Positions 18,257-26,467 are shown, numbered from the stretch's first letter. The stretch: DNA of 64,000 nucleotides from Imbroritus primus (GCF_964332355.1 NZ_OZ201293.1:3162001-3226000); one strand, 5' to 3'. The notes: generated from the sequence alone by a model not told the origin. Made by a program: numbers and translations.

Positions 18257-20191
18257 TCAGGCCGCTTCCTGGCCGGTGCCGCGACGACGCCCCGCCCCTT
18301 TCTTGAGATGGACCAGCAAGAGCGAAATCGCTGCCGGCGTCACCCCCGACAGGCGCGAAGCCTGGCCCAACGTTTCTGGCCGATGCTGCATCAGGCGCTG
18401 GCGCACTTCGAATGACAGGCCGCGCACGGCTTCGTAGTCGAATGCCTCGGGCAACCGCAAGTTCTCATTGGCCTCCAGACGCTCGACCTCGGCTGCCTGG
18501 CGATCGATATAGCCCTGGTATTTCACGCCGATCTCGACCTGCTCCACGATCTGACCGAGACCCGCAGCATCGTCGGCGAGCGGCGTCGGCGAGGCAAAGC
18601 GCCCGGCCTGTACCGCCATGAGATCTGCATAGTGCACATTGGGCCGACGCAGCAGGTCGGCGAGGGTATATTCATGCTCGATAGCCTTCCCCAGCAGCGG
18701 AATGGCGATCTCGGCAGGGAAGCTGGCAGGATTAATCCAGGTCGACTTCAGGCGTTCTGTTTCACGTGAAACAGCGTCGCGTTTGCGATTGAACGCGTCC
18801 CAACGGACATCGTCGACCACACCCAGTGCGCGGCCGATCTCGGTCAGGCGCATGTCGGCATTGTCTTCCCGCAGGCTCAGGCGGAACTCCGCGCGGCTGG
18901 TGAACATGCGATACGGCTCGGTCACGCCGCGCGTCATCAAATCATCGACCAGCACACCAAGGTAGGCCTGATCGCGGCGCGGCGACCAGGGCTCCAGGCT
19001 CCTGGCTCGCCGTCCAGCGTTGATGCCGGCGAGCAACCCTTGGGCAGCGGCTTCTTCATAGCCAGTGGTACCGTTGATCTGGCCGGCAAAGTACAGCCCG
19101 CTCAGCGCACGGGTCTCGAGCGTGCTCTTAAGTGCACGCGGATCGAAGTAATCGTATTCGATGGCATAGCCGGGCCGCAGGATATGGGCCTGCTCCAGCC
19201 CGCGCATGGAGTGGATCAGTTCCAGCTGCACATCGAACGGCAGACTCGTGGACACGCCATTTGGATAGAACTCATGGGTATCCAGGCCTTCCGGCTCCAG
19301 GAAGATCTGGTGGCTATCCTTGGCGGCGAAGCGGTGGATCTTGTCTTCGATGCTGGGGCAATAACGCGGCCCCACCCCGTCGATCACGCCGGTGTACATC
19401 GGCGAACGGTCCAGCCCGGCGCGAATGATGTCGTGCGTCCGGGAATTGGTATGCGTCACCCAGCACGGCACTTGGCGCGGGTGCTGGTCGGCACGCCCCA
19501 GGAACGAGAACACCGGCACCGGATCGAGATCGCCGGGCTGCTCTTCCAGGACTGAGAAATCAATGGTACGCCCATCGATGCGCGGCGGCGTCCCGGTCTT
19601 GAGCCGCCCTTGCGGCAGCTTGAGCTCCTTGAGCCGCGCCGACAGGGTCAATGCAGCCGGATCCCCGGCACGCCCACCCACATAGTTGTTCAGGCCGACG
19701 TGGATCTTGCCGTCCAGGAAGGTGCCCGCCGTGAGCACCACTGCGGCAGCCCGGAAGCGGATACCCACCTGGGTGATGGCCCCGACCACGCGATCACCCT
19801 CGACCATCAGGTCATCGACCGCCTGCTGGAAGAGGTACAGATTGGGCTGGTTTTCCAGCCGATGGCGGATCGCCGCGCGATACAGGACGCGGTCGGCCTG
19901 CGCCCGGGTGGCCCGGACGGCCGGACCCTTGCTGGAATTGAGGATCCGGAACTGGATGCCCGCCTCATCCGTCGCCGCGGCCATGGCACCGCCCATGGCG
20001 TCGACTTCCTTGACCAGATGACCCTTCCCGATCCCGCCGATGGACGGATTGCAGCTCATCTGCCCCAAGGTCTCGATATTGTGGGTCAGCAGGAGAGTCT
20101 GGCACCCCATGCGGGCGGCCGCAAGCGCGGCCTCTGTCCCCGCATGGCCACCGCCGACCACAATCACGTCGAATTCTTTCGGATAAAGCAT
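18257..20191 (-). CDS. mnmG: tRNA uridine-5-carboxymethylaminomethyl modification enzyme MnmG
   Basis: FAD- and folate-dependent enzyme that, with MnmE, modifies U34 of certain tRNAs. The 644-residue protein begins MLYPKEFDVIVVGGGHAGTE with the dinucleotide-binding loop, followed by SCNPSIGGIGKGHLVKEVDA and later the conserved PGYAIEYDYFDPR and QINGTTGYEEAAAQGL blocks. GGGGGAGG precedes the ATG at 20191; an in-frame ATG 33 bases upstream is not needed. A perfect parS site lies inside the gene at 18758-18773. mnmE is not in the window. Formerly gidA. Confidence 0.98.
   Translation of the reverse strand: MLYPKEFDVIVVGGGHAGTEAALAAARMGCQTLLLTHNIETLGQMSCNPSIGGIGKGHLVKEVDAMGGAMAAATDEAGIQFRILNSSKGPAVRATRAQADRVLYRAAIRHRLENQPNLYLFQQAVDDLMVEGDRVVGAITQVGIRFRAAAVVLTAGTFLDGKIHVGLNNYVGGRAGDPAALTLSARLKELKLPQGRLKTGTPPRIDGRTIDFSVLEEQPGDLDPVPVFSFLGRADQHPRQVPCWVTHTNSRTHDIIRAGLDRSPMYTGVIDGVGPRYCPSIEDKIHRFAAKDSHQIFLEPEGLDTHEFYPNGVSTSLPFDVQLELIHSMRGLEQAHILRPGYAIEYDYFDPRALKSTLETRALSGLYFAGQINGTTGYEEAAAQGLLAGINAGRRARSLEPWSPRRDQAYLGVLVDDLMTRGVTEPYRMFTSRAEFRLSLREDNADMRLTEIGRALGVVDDVRWDAFNRKRDAVSRETERLKSTWINPASFPAEIAIPLLGKAIEHEYTLADLLRRPNVHYADLMAVQAGRFASPTPLADDAAGLGQIVEQVEIGVKYQGYIDRQAAEVERLEANENLRLPEAFDYEAVRGLSFEVRQRLMQHRPETLGQASRLSGVTPAAISLLLVHLKKGAGRRRGTGQEAA
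18758..18773. promoter_or_regulatory. parS: parS centromere site inside mnmG
   Basis: TGTTTCACGTGAAACA is an exact match to the bacterial parS consensus; flanking bases extend the palindrome to 18 bp (18757-18774). It is within codons for the mnmG C-terminal half. Confidence 0.92.
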
Positions 20192-20261
20192 AGGACCTCC
20201 CCCTTGGAGGCACATTGGCAACAAGAGGGGGAATTATACCGACAATCGAATTCGCGCCGGC

Positions 20262-20277
20262 TGTTTCACGTGAAACA
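20262..20277. promoter_or_regulatory. parS: parS centromere site upstream of mnmG
   Basis: Exact 16-bp match to TGTTTCACGTGAAACA in the space between mnmG and the permease gene. Confidence 0.92.
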
Positions 20278-20298
20278 CGGCGTTTCTACGCGAGGAAT

Positions 20299-20314
20299 TG
20301 TTCCACGTGAAACA
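20299..20314. promoter_or_regulatory. parS: parS-like site, one mismatch
   Basis: TGTTCCACGTGAAACA differs from consensus at position 4 only and is 21 bp from the perfect site at 20262. Confidence 0.8.
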
Positions 20315-20336
20315 GCACCCTCGCCGCTTGCGGTTC

Positions 20337-21098
20337 TTATCCTCGCAGGAAAGCGTCGTAGGCCGTCTTGAGGATCAGCGCCAGCACCACGAAAATGAAC
20401 ACCTTTCGCACGAACCCGCTGCCGTGCTTGAGTGCCAGCCGGCTGCCCACCTGACTGCCCGCGACATTGCCCACCGCCATGATCAGACCGAGCTGCCACC
20501 AGATATGCCCTTTCGCGGCCAGCAGCAGCAGCGCCGCCAGGTTGGTGGCCAGGTTGACGAACTTGGTCGACACCGAAGCATGCAAAAAGTCATAACCGAA
20601 GATCCGCACAAAGGCGATCATCAGGAAACTGCCCGTGCCCGGCCCAAAGATACCGTCGTAGAAACCAATCACGATGCCCACGCCAATCGCCGCCCAGCGC
20701 TCTGCCCGTCCGCTCAGCGAGGGTGCATGCTCGGTCCCCAGGTTTTTCTTGGCCACGGTGTAGCCCAACAACAGCAGCAGGACAAACGGCAGCGCCTTGC
20801 GCAGAGGGTCGGCCGGGATCAGGGTCAGCGCATAGGCGCCCAGCATGGAAAACAGGAAGGCAGCGACAATCGCGGGGCCGGTGGCGCCCCAGTACACGCG
20901 TACGCGTCGGCCATAGCGCCAGGCAGCGGCTGCGGTGCCCGACATGGCAGCCACCTTGTTGGTGCCGATCAGGGTCGCGGGGGAGAGATTGGGATAGGCC
21001 GAAAACAGTGCGGGGATCTGCACCAGACCACCGCCGCCGGCGACAGCGTCGATCAGGCCGGCAAGGAATGCGGCCGCCGCAAGAAATGCGAGTTCCAT
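20337..21098 (-). CDS. TauE/SafE (TSUP) family membrane permease
   Basis: Predicted inner-membrane exporter of sulfite or sulfonates or related anions. The 253-residue protein from ATG 21098 starts with the family motif AGLIDAVAGGGGLVQIPAL and repeats it in the second half as GFYDGIFGPGTGSFLMIAF, the two-fold inverted repeat of this family. Seven or eight hydrophobic segments are visible. The longer open frame upstream lacks hydrophobicity and is rejected. No sulfur-metabolism genes adjoin it, so substrate is unknown. It ends 23 bases from the nearest parS-like site. Confidence 0.88.
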   Translation of the reverse strand: MELAFLAAAAFLAGLIDAVAGGGGLVQIPALFSAYPNLSPATLIGTNKVAAMSGTAAAAWRYGRRVRVYWGATGPAIVAAFLFSMLGAYALTLIPADPLRKALPFVLLLLLGYTVAKKNLGTEHAPSLSGRAERWAAIGVGIVIGFYDGIFGPGTGSFLMIAFVRIFGYDFLHASVSTKFVNLATNLAALLLLAAKGHIWWQLGLIMAVGNVAGSQVGSRLALKHGSGFVRKVFIFVVLALILKTAYDAFLRG

Positions 21099-21150
21099 AA
21101 GGGACGATACGGGAGAAACAGGGAAAGGACGAAAAGCAGGAAAACAGCGG

Positions 21151-21618
21151 TCACGCCAATTGTTTGCCAGTTGCAGCGGCATGGTGGCGCCACATTCCGG
21201 GGCCGGAGACAAATCCGGCGCCGGCAGCAAGCGCGGGGGCCACGACGCCATCCTCCAGCAACAGGTGCAGTATGCCATGCGCCGCCGCATAACCGATGGC
21301 GGCGCCGAGCAACATTGCGACGTGTGGGTCGTGCCCCACACTGTCAGTCACCAGAGCGCACCTGCCGCCTTCCCGCAGACTCAGAAAAAAGGACAACGCC
21401 AGCGCCGCCACGGGTTGCCCACCCTCACGGATCAGCAGGCAGCAACCACGCTCGGGGTGGCGCACCAGCTGTTCAAGCGCCCCGCTCGTACGGAACGCCG
21501 GCTGGATGGCAACGTTCGGTTGTTGCAGCCACAGCGCTGCCAGTCCGGGGAGGTCGTCAATGCCCGCAAGCGAAACGGCGGGCCAGGAAGAAGGGGGTGA
21601 AGGGTCGGTCGCAAGCAT
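21151..21618 (-). CDS. GNAT-family N-acetyltransferase (probable)
   Basis: A 155-residue protein with the layout of GNAT acetyltransferases: the strand RGCCLLIREGGQPVAALALSFFLSL and then GGRCALVTDSVGHDPHV (acceptor/CoA side), AMLLGAAIGYAAAHGILHLLL (helix 3 region), and VAPALAAGAGFVSGPGMWRHH near the end. The pyrophosphate-binding Q/RxxGxG/A loop is poorly conserved, so activity is uncertain. The start at 21618 is supported because the next upstream start would place the terminator hairpin 21661-21694 inside the coding region. Substrate unknown. Confidence 0.65.
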   Translation of the reverse strand: MLATDPSPPSSWPAVSLAGIDDLPGLAALWLQQPNVAIQPAFRTSGALEQLVRHPERGCCLLIREGGQPVAALALSFFLSLREGGRCALVTDSVGHDPHVAMLLGAAIGYAAAHGILHLLLEDGVVAPALAAGAGFVSGPGMWRHHAAATGKQLA

Positions 21619-21660
21619 CTCTGCATCCGTAAGGCGGCCAGCACGCCGGCACAAATCAAT

Positions 21661-21694
21661 AAAAAAAGCGTTGTCAGGAAACCCTGACAACGCT
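21661..21694 (-). terminator. Strong intrinsic terminator between GMC and acetyltransferase genes
   Basis: On the minus strand a perfect 12-bp stem AGCGTTGTCAGG/CCTGACAACGCT with a four-base loop is followed by seven T residues. It lies 210 bases beyond the GMC stop codon, so a separate short transcript may end here. Confidence 0.9.
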
Positions 21695-21780
21695 CTCTGT
21701 CTCCATGCCGATACCGCCGTGCGGTCCGTGCTTTTTTGATCTGTCTCCTCGCCTCCGCCTGATATCCTGCGGCAACCGAT
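21661..21780 (-). ncRNA. Candidate intergenic small RNA (about 120 nt)
   Basis: A sigma70-like promoter (TTGTCC at 21810-21815, 17-base spacer, TAAATT at 21787-21792, minus strand) predicts a start near 21780, and the perfect terminator at 21661-21694 gives the end. No open frame of convincing quality lies between; the longest is a 10-codon piece reading into the hairpin. Inverted repeats of TAGG type overlap the -35 element (21808-21832), suggesting regulation. No match to a known RNA family was recognised. A long 3' untranslated region of the GMC gene is the alternative. Confidence 0.45.
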
Positions 21781-21807
21781 GGCCGAAATTTACAGGGGCC
21801 GGCGACG

Positions 21808-21832
21808 TAGGACAACCTAGAACAAACCCTAG
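21808..21832. promoter_or_regulatory. Overlapping TAGG-type inverted repeats
   Basis: TAGG-ACAA-CCTA (21808-21819) is a perfect inverted repeat, overlapped by a second TAG...CCCTA arrangement (21818-21832). The pattern resembles sites of NarL/LuxR-type response regulators. It overlaps the -35 element of the candidate small RNA. The regulator is unknown. Confidence 0.35.
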
Positions 21833-21903
21833 TAGCCACAATCGTTTGCGTTTCGCCTGTATTCCGGCGGAAAAAACTGTGGTATTGCAGCGATCTCCCG
21901 CCA

Positions 21904-23529
21904 TCATGCGCCGTCCGCACGCCGGCGCTGGCGGTCCTCGATGATCATCTCGCTGGCCTTCTCGGCAATCATGATGGTCGGCGAATTGGTATTGCCCGAA
22001 GGTATCGTCGGCATCACGGATGCGTCCGCGATCCGCAAACCGGGAACGCCACGCACGCGCAGACGGCTGTCCACCACCGCGCCAGGGTCCTCGGCAGGTC
22101 CCATGCGGCAGGTTCCCACCGCATGGAAAATCGTCGTACCGATTTCCGCGGCGGCCTGCGCCAGCGCTTCATCGGTCTGCATATTCGCACCAGGCAGCCA
22201 CTCCTCCGGCCGGTACTTCGCCAGTGGCTCCGCTTCGACAATGCGCCGTGTCAGCCGCAGGGCATCGACTGCGATGCGGCGGTCTTCCTCGGTATCCAGG
22301 TAATTCGGGGCAATGCACGGCGCGCTGTGCGAATCCGGGCTGGTGATGTGGACCGTGCCGCGCGATGTGGGGCGGAGGTTGCAGACGCTCGCGGTAATGG
22401 CATCGAAGGTATGCAGCGGATCGCCAAAGGCATCGAGGGACAGCGGCTGCACGTGGTATTCCAGGTTGGGCCGCACCTGCGCGCCGTCGGAGCACGCAAA
22501 CAGCCCCAGCTGGGAGGGTGCCATGCTCATCGGCCCGCTCTGGTTGAAGGCATACTGGAGACCAATCCGCAGCTTGCCCAGCCAGCTCGCCGAAGCCGTA
22601 TTGAGCGTGCGCGCGTCACGCACCTTGATCACGCTGCGCAGCTGCAGGTGATCCTGCAGGTTCTCGCCCACCCCGGGCAGGTCGTGCTGGATCGCAATCC
22701 CCAAGGCGCTCAGCCGGCGGGCATCGCCGATACCCGAGAGCTCGAGCAGTTGCGGCGTATTGATCGCACCAGCGGCCACGATCACCTCTTCATCCGCCAA
22801 CGCACTGTAGGCCCCGCCGCCACCAGAGTAGTCCACGCCCGTGCAGCGCCCCTCCTCGAAACGCAGGCGCTCGACGTGCGCACCGGTGATGAGCGTCAGG
22901 TTGGGCCGTTCCGATGCCTTGCGCAGGAATGCCTTGGACGTGTTCCAGCGCAGGCCCTTGCGCTGGTTGACCTCGAAATACCCGACGCCGAAGTTGTCGC
23001 CACGATTGAAGTCGTCGGTACGGGGAATGCCCGCTGCCTCGGCAGCCGCCATGAAAGCTTCGAGAATGTCCCAGCGCAGCCGCTGGGCCTCCACGCGCCA
23101 CTCGCCGCCGGCACCGTGGAAGTCGCTCGCGCCGAGGTGATGGTCCTCGCTGCGGCAGAACAGCGGCAGGACCGCATCCCAGCGCCAGCTGTCGTCCCTG
23201 GTCAAGGCCGCCCAGCCGTCGTAATCCTCGCGCTGGCCGCGCATATAGATCATGCCGTTGATCGAGGAGGAGCCACCCAGCACGCGCCCGCGCGGATAGC
23301 GCAACGACCGGCCGTTCAGGCCGGGTTCTTCGCGCGTGCGGTACATCCAGTCGGTACGTGGATTGCCGATGCAATAGAGATAGCCAACGGGGATATGGAT
23401 CCAGTGATAGTCATCCTTGCCGCCCGCTTCCAGCAGCAGGACGTTAACATCCGGATCGCGCGTCAGGCGATTGGCCAGCACGCAGCCGGCGGAGCCCGCC
23501 CCGACGATGATGTAGTCGTATCGATCCAT
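21904..23529 (-). CDS. GMC-family FAD-dependent alcohol/choline dehydrogenase
   Basis: Flavin oxidoreductase of the BetA-like GMC group that oxidises a primary alcohol. The 541-residue protein starts MDRYDYIIVGAGSAGCVLAN with the FAD-binding loop and has LRYPRGRVLGGSSSINGMIY (GMC signature 1), AAGAINTPQLLELSGIG (GMC signature 2) and the C-terminal block CRMGPAEDPGAVVDSRL with DASVMPTIPSGNTNSPT. The open frame extends 86 codons further upstream but that part is compositionally unlike a protein. No choline transport or betaine aldehyde genes flank it, so BetA itself is unlikely. The 298 bases upstream carry a TATATT -10-like element near 23757. Confidence 0.9.
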   Translation of the reverse strand: MDRYDYIIVGAGSAGCVLANRLTRDPDVNVLLLEAGGKDDYHWIHIPVGYLYCIGNPRTDWMYRTREEPGLNGRSLRYPRGRVLGGSSSINGMIYMRGQREDYDGWAALTRDDSWRWDAVLPLFCRSEDHHLGASDFHGAGGEWRVEAQRLRWDILEAFMAAAEAAGIPRTDDFNRGDNFGVGYFEVNQRKGLRWNTSKAFLRKASERPNLTLITGAHVERLRFEEGRCTGVDYSGGGGAYSALADEEVIVAAGAINTPQLLELSGIGDARRLSALGIAIQHDLPGVGENLQDHLQLRSVIKVRDARTLNTASASWLGKLRIGLQYAFNQSGPMSMAPSQLGLFACSDGAQVRPNLEYHVQPLSLDAFGDPLHTFDAITASVCNLRPTSRGTVHITSPDSHSAPCIAPNYLDTEEDRRIAVDALRLTRRIVEAEPLAKYRPEEWLPGANMQTDEALAQAAAEIGTTIFHAVGTCRMGPAEDPGAVVDSRLRVRGVPGLRIADASVMPTIPSGNTNSPTIMIAEKASEMIIEDRQRRRADGA

Positions 23530-23827
23530 TACACGCCGTCCGCACCGGCGAAAGCGTGGTGCGCAGCGTGCGCGGCGTGTGAACAGGGGGATAGGGGCAA
23601 GGCGGGCAGCAGGTCGGGCAGCAGCATCACAAGGGTCTCCTGGTGGGTCGCGCGCGTCGCCATGTCCCGGGCCGGTGAAGCAACCGGGCCGTGAACCGCA
23701 GGTGCACCCAGGATGGAAAACTGGGCGGTCATGCGCGCGGTCCGTCGTCAGCCACAATATAAAGCATGTAGGGCAGCGCGCCGACATCCGTTACGACCGG
23801 AAACCAACCGCGTGCGAGCGCACGCCC

Positions 23828-24259
23828 CTACCCGCTGGCGTGATGCTTGCGCGCGCCCGGCGCGGTGGCGGATGCCGGCGCCATGTCATCCAGGATCGGG
23901 CACTCGGGACGGTCGTCGCCATGGCAATGGTTCGCCAGATGAGCCAATTGGGCGCGCATGGCCGTCAGTTCGGCAATGCGCTCGTCGAGCGCTGCGATAT
24001 GGCGCAGCGTCAAGGCCTTGACATCGGCGCTGGCGCGCGAGCGATCCGTCCACAACGCCAGCAGTTGCCGGATCTCGTCCAGGGCGAAGCCCAACCGGCG
24101 TGCCCGTTCGACAAAACGCAAGGTATCCACCGCGTTCCCGTCGTAGCGGCGATAACCGCTATCGCTGCGGGCGCTCTCGGGCAGCAAGCCGATCGCTTCG
24201 TAGTGCCGGATACGCTTAGCCGATACACCGCTCTGGCGAGCAGCCTCTCCGATATTCAT
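23828..24259 (-). CDS. cueR: MerR-family copper-responsive regulator, CueR type
   Basis: Copper(I) sensor that distorts and activates promoters with a 19-bp spacer. The 143-residue protein opens with MNIGEAARQSGVSAKRIRHYEAIGLLP, the winged HTH of MerR proteins, followed by a dimerisation helix and a metal loop CHGDDRPEC with two cysteines seven residues apart, the pattern of CueR rather than ZntR or SoxR. The C-terminus is His-containing (ARKHHASG). It is divergent from a copper chaperone gene with a perfect CueR operator between them. In Cupriavidus the equivalent gene is named cupR. Confidence 0.9.
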   Translation of the reverse strand: MNIGEAARQSGVSAKRIRHYEAIGLLPESARSDSGYRRYDGNAVDTLRFVERARRLGFALDEIRQLLALWTDRSRASADVKALTLRHIAALDERIAELTAMRAQLAHLANHCHGDDRPECPILDDMAPASATAPGARKHHASG

Positions 24260-24395
24260 CGCTATCCTCCTGCCCGGCTGCAGCAGAACTGCGCCGGCGC
24301 TGGCGGCGCCGGACGCGCTCCGGCGCTTGTGTCATCATTCCTTTACCACTGCGGTGTACAAATCGTCCACAGCGCGGTCCACGATCACATCATGC

Positions 24396-24416
24396 ACCTT
24401 CCCATGCGGGGAAGGT
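24396..24416. promoter_or_regulatory. CueR operator
   Basis: ACCTTCCC-N5-GGGAAGGT is a perfect inverted repeat that matches the CueR/CupR operator consensus. On the minus strand it is embedded between TTGACC (-35) and CATGAT (-10-like) with a 19-base spacer, the hallmark of MerR-type promoters, directed at cueR. The plus-strand -35/-10 toward copZ is weaker (TGCACC, AAGCCA at the same spacing), but the operator is only 26 bases from the copZ start codon. Confidence 0.85.
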
Positions 24417-24442
24417 CAAGCCATTCAGGAACAGGGAATCTC

Positions 24443-24649
24443 ATGATCGAATTCAAGGTAGAAGGCATGTCGTGCAACCACTGCGTGCAGGCCATCACGC
24501 GCGCGGTGCGCGAACGCGACCCGGTGGCGTCGGTTACGGTCGACCTACCCACCAAGACCGTGAATGTCGGCAGTACTGCGGAAGTTGCCGAGTTGCGTCA
24601 GGCCATCGAAGCCGAAGGGTATACGGTGACGAGCGTCAGCCAGTCCTGA
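24443..24649 (+). CDS. copZ: Heavy-metal-associated (HMA) domain copper chaperone
   Basis: Small cytosolic copper(I) carrier of 68 residues, one ferredoxin-like HMA domain. The metal-binding motif GMSCNHC is at residues 8-14, and the C-terminal EAEGYTVTSV is the usual ending. CAGGG precedes the ATG. It is divergent from cueR with a CueR operator between. The copper-exporting P-type ATPase that normally receives copper from such a chaperone is not adjacent. Confidence 0.9.
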   Translation: MIEFKVEGMSCNHCVQAITRAVRERDPVASVTVDLPTKTVNVGSTAEVAELRQAIEAEGYTVTSVSQS

Positions 24650-24661
24650 TTGCCGCACCCG

Positions 24662-24705
24662 AAAAAAAGCGGCGCGTCCGCGCAGGGACTGCGCGAACAC
24701 GCCGC
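24662..24705 (-). terminator. Intrinsic terminator of ompW
   Basis: On the minus strand a 17-base imperfect stem (GCGGCGTG... paired with ...CGCGCCGC) around a TCC loop is followed by seven T residues, 75 bases after the ompW stop. Confidence 0.85.
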
Positions 24706-24780
24706 AGGGACGCCGTTGAAACGTTCAAGACGCGGATGACGTGCCGATGATGTTCGACCCGCAAATCGCCATCGTCGGTA

Positions 24781-25512
24781 TCAGAACGCGTAGCCGACGG
24801 TCAGGAACGTCACCACCGGGCGGATCTTGATGCTGGTTTCGCTGGTGACGGGAACGCCCGTCGCCGTGCGCGTGTTCAGCGTGGCCTTGGTCTTGAGCGG
24901 CAGGTAAGACACCGACAGGCCGAGGATCCAGCGGTCGGTCATGGCGTATGTTGCGCCGATGTTGAAGACCGGATTCCAGCTTGAGTCCGCCTTCACCGTG
25001 GTGGTGGCGCCCGGGCCGAACGTGGCGTTACTGAACGGCGTGCTGGTGATCTTGCCGTCGGTGAACCAGGTGTAGTTGATCCCCAGACCGACATAGGGAC
25101 GGAAGCGCTGCTGGGCCGTGCCGAAGTGATACTTGGCGAGGATGGCCGGGCTCCACTGGCGCACCGAGCCGATCACGCCGAAGGGCGCGAGCTTGCCTTC
25201 GCCCGAGACCTTGTGGCGCGGCGGCACGCCGGCCACGAGTTCGCCAGAAATGTTATCGGTAAAGAAGTAGCTGACTGCCAGACCCAGCGTGTCGGCGTCC
25301 TCGACCTTGGCACCGGTACCGGAGCTGACAATGTTCACCGGCGCGCCGCCGATATTGGTGGTACGCAGCGGCACGCTGTCCGACTGGGGCATGACGCGGA
25401 ACCAGCCGGCGCTGACAACGGTCGTGCCGGCAGTCTGGGCATAGGCGGCAGTGCCAGCCATCAGCAAGGCGCCGACAACGGCCGCGCTAAGTCGATGATG
25501 TGACATGGACAT
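24781..25512 (-). CDS. ompW: OmpW-family outer membrane protein
   Basis: Eight-stranded outer-membrane beta-barrel, thought to pass small hydrophobic compounds. The 243-residue protein has a signal peptide (LSAAVVGALLMAGTAAYAQ), the early strand TTVVSAGWFRVMPQSDS, the conserved YFFTDNISGELVAGVPPRHKV, PYVGLGINYTWF and the terminal aromatic ending VTFLTVGYAF that is the outer-membrane insertion signal. AGGAG precedes the first ATG. An imperfect Fnr-like box is upstream (25594-25607). Confidence 0.93.
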   Translation of the reverse strand: MSMSHHRLSAAVVGALLMAGTAAYAQTAGTTVVSAGWFRVMPQSDSVPLRTTNIGGAPVNIVSSGTGAKVEDADTLGLAVSYFFTDNISGELVAGVPPRHKVSGEGKLAPFGVIGSVRQWSPAILAKYHFGTAQQRFRPYVGLGINYTWFTDGKITSTPFSNATFGPGATTTVKADSSWNPVFNIGATYAMTDRWILGLSVSYLPLKTKATLNTRTATGVPVTSETSIKIRPVVTFLTVGYAF

Positions 25513-25593
25513 GAATAGAGTGTCTCCTGATAGGGTAAGAACGCCTGCTCTGCCTGACTAATAACGGTCTCGTGCAGCGTTCAATGCATTATC

Positions 25594-25607
25594 ACGATTG
25601 CGATCAA
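25594..25607 (-). promoter_or_regulatory. Imperfect Fnr/Anr-like box upstream of ompW
   Basis: On the minus strand TTGAT-CGCA-ATCGT matches TTGAT-N4-ATCAA in eight of ten positions. Position relative to a certain promoter is unclear, so this is weak. Confidence 0.25.
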
Positions 25608-25801
25608 ATCCGGCGAAAAACTTTTTAGAGTAAACACGTCAGTGTCGCTGCGGTGGCACAGGCCAGCTAACCGGCCACAGCATCTGGCACCGTTGACCAG
25701 ACCATGGCCTTCAAGGATTCACAAGGTCTACACGCACGCTCCGCTATGCGTGACACCCACGACGGATGCATATCGAAGCGTAGCAACGCCACCACATTTG
25801 G

Positions 25802-26332
25802 TCACCCCAGCCTTTTTGGGGGTATCGCTCCGTCATGCGGATCGCTCGGCGGCGCTGCGCCTCGCAGGTGCCCCAGCGGCAGCGGTCCGTCACGCTTGAA
25901 CGCCGTCAGTACGATGTTGGAACGCACGCTGTCCACACCCGGCACGCGCATCAGCCGTTTCATCATGAAAGCCGACAAGGCGGGCAGATCGGGGACTACC
26001 ACGCGCAGCAGATAGTCCGCCTCGCCGGCGACGGCATAGCATTCCTGCACCTCTTCGAGCAGCATCACCTGCTCGCGGAATGCTTCGATGATCGTATCGC
26101 CGTGATGGGCCAGCTTGACGCCGACGAACACCGTGACACCGAGCCCGAGTACGGCCGGCGACAACACCACCCGATAGCCCTCGATGACCCCAGCAGTCTC
26201 GAGCCGTGCCAGGCGACGGCCGATCTGGCTCGGCGACAGATGGACCCGATCCGCCAGCTGTTGATGCGTCGCACGGCCATCGCCCTGCAAGGCGTCCAGC
26301 AAAGCCAGATCATAGGAGTCAAGCGATAACAT
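25802..26332 (-). CDS. Lrp/AsnC-family transcriptional regulator next to phhA
   Basis: Feast/famine regulator of 176 residues with an N-terminal HTH (ATHQQLADRVHLSPSQIGRRLARLE) and a C-terminal RAM/ACT-like ligand domain (VTVFVGVKLAHHGDTI, VQECYAVAGEADYLLRVVVP). It is divergent from phhA-phhB and an inverted repeat lies between, so it likely controls phenylalanine hydroxylation in response to an aromatic amino acid. That is inference from position. ATG 26332 starts the conserved region; an upstream ATG 15 bases away is also possible. Confidence 0.88.
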   Translation of the reverse strand: MLSLDSYDLALLDALQGDGRATHQQLADRVHLSPSQIGRRLARLETAGVIEGYRVVLSPAVLGLGVTVFVGVKLAHHGDTIIEAFREQVMLLEEVQECYAVAGEADYLLRVVVPDLPALSAFMMKRLMRVPGVDSVRSNIVLTAFKRDGPLPLGHLRGAAPPSDPHDGAIPPKRLG

Positions 26333-26361
26333 GCATGTTTCCTGCATTTAAATGGATATTG

Positions 26362-26380
26362 ATGCGTCTATTCTACGCAT
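26362..26380. promoter_or_regulatory. Inverted repeat between the Lrp-type regulator and phhA
   Basis: ATGCGT-N7-ACGCAT is a perfect 6-bp inverted repeat in the A/T-rich divergent promoter region. It is a candidate operator for the Lrp-type regulator. Confidence 0.4.
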
Positions 26381-26467
26381 TATCCGACTTTTAAAGCGAG
26401 ATTGCGGCAATACCGCATGCGCTTCGGCATACACTTTTCACATGTTCAATTGATCGCGGAGTGGGCC

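Noticed and set aside
21661..21694. A mobile-element end or REP-type repeat
   Set aside because: The perfect stem with a T-run is fully explained as an intrinsic terminator, and no second copy was noticed in the window.
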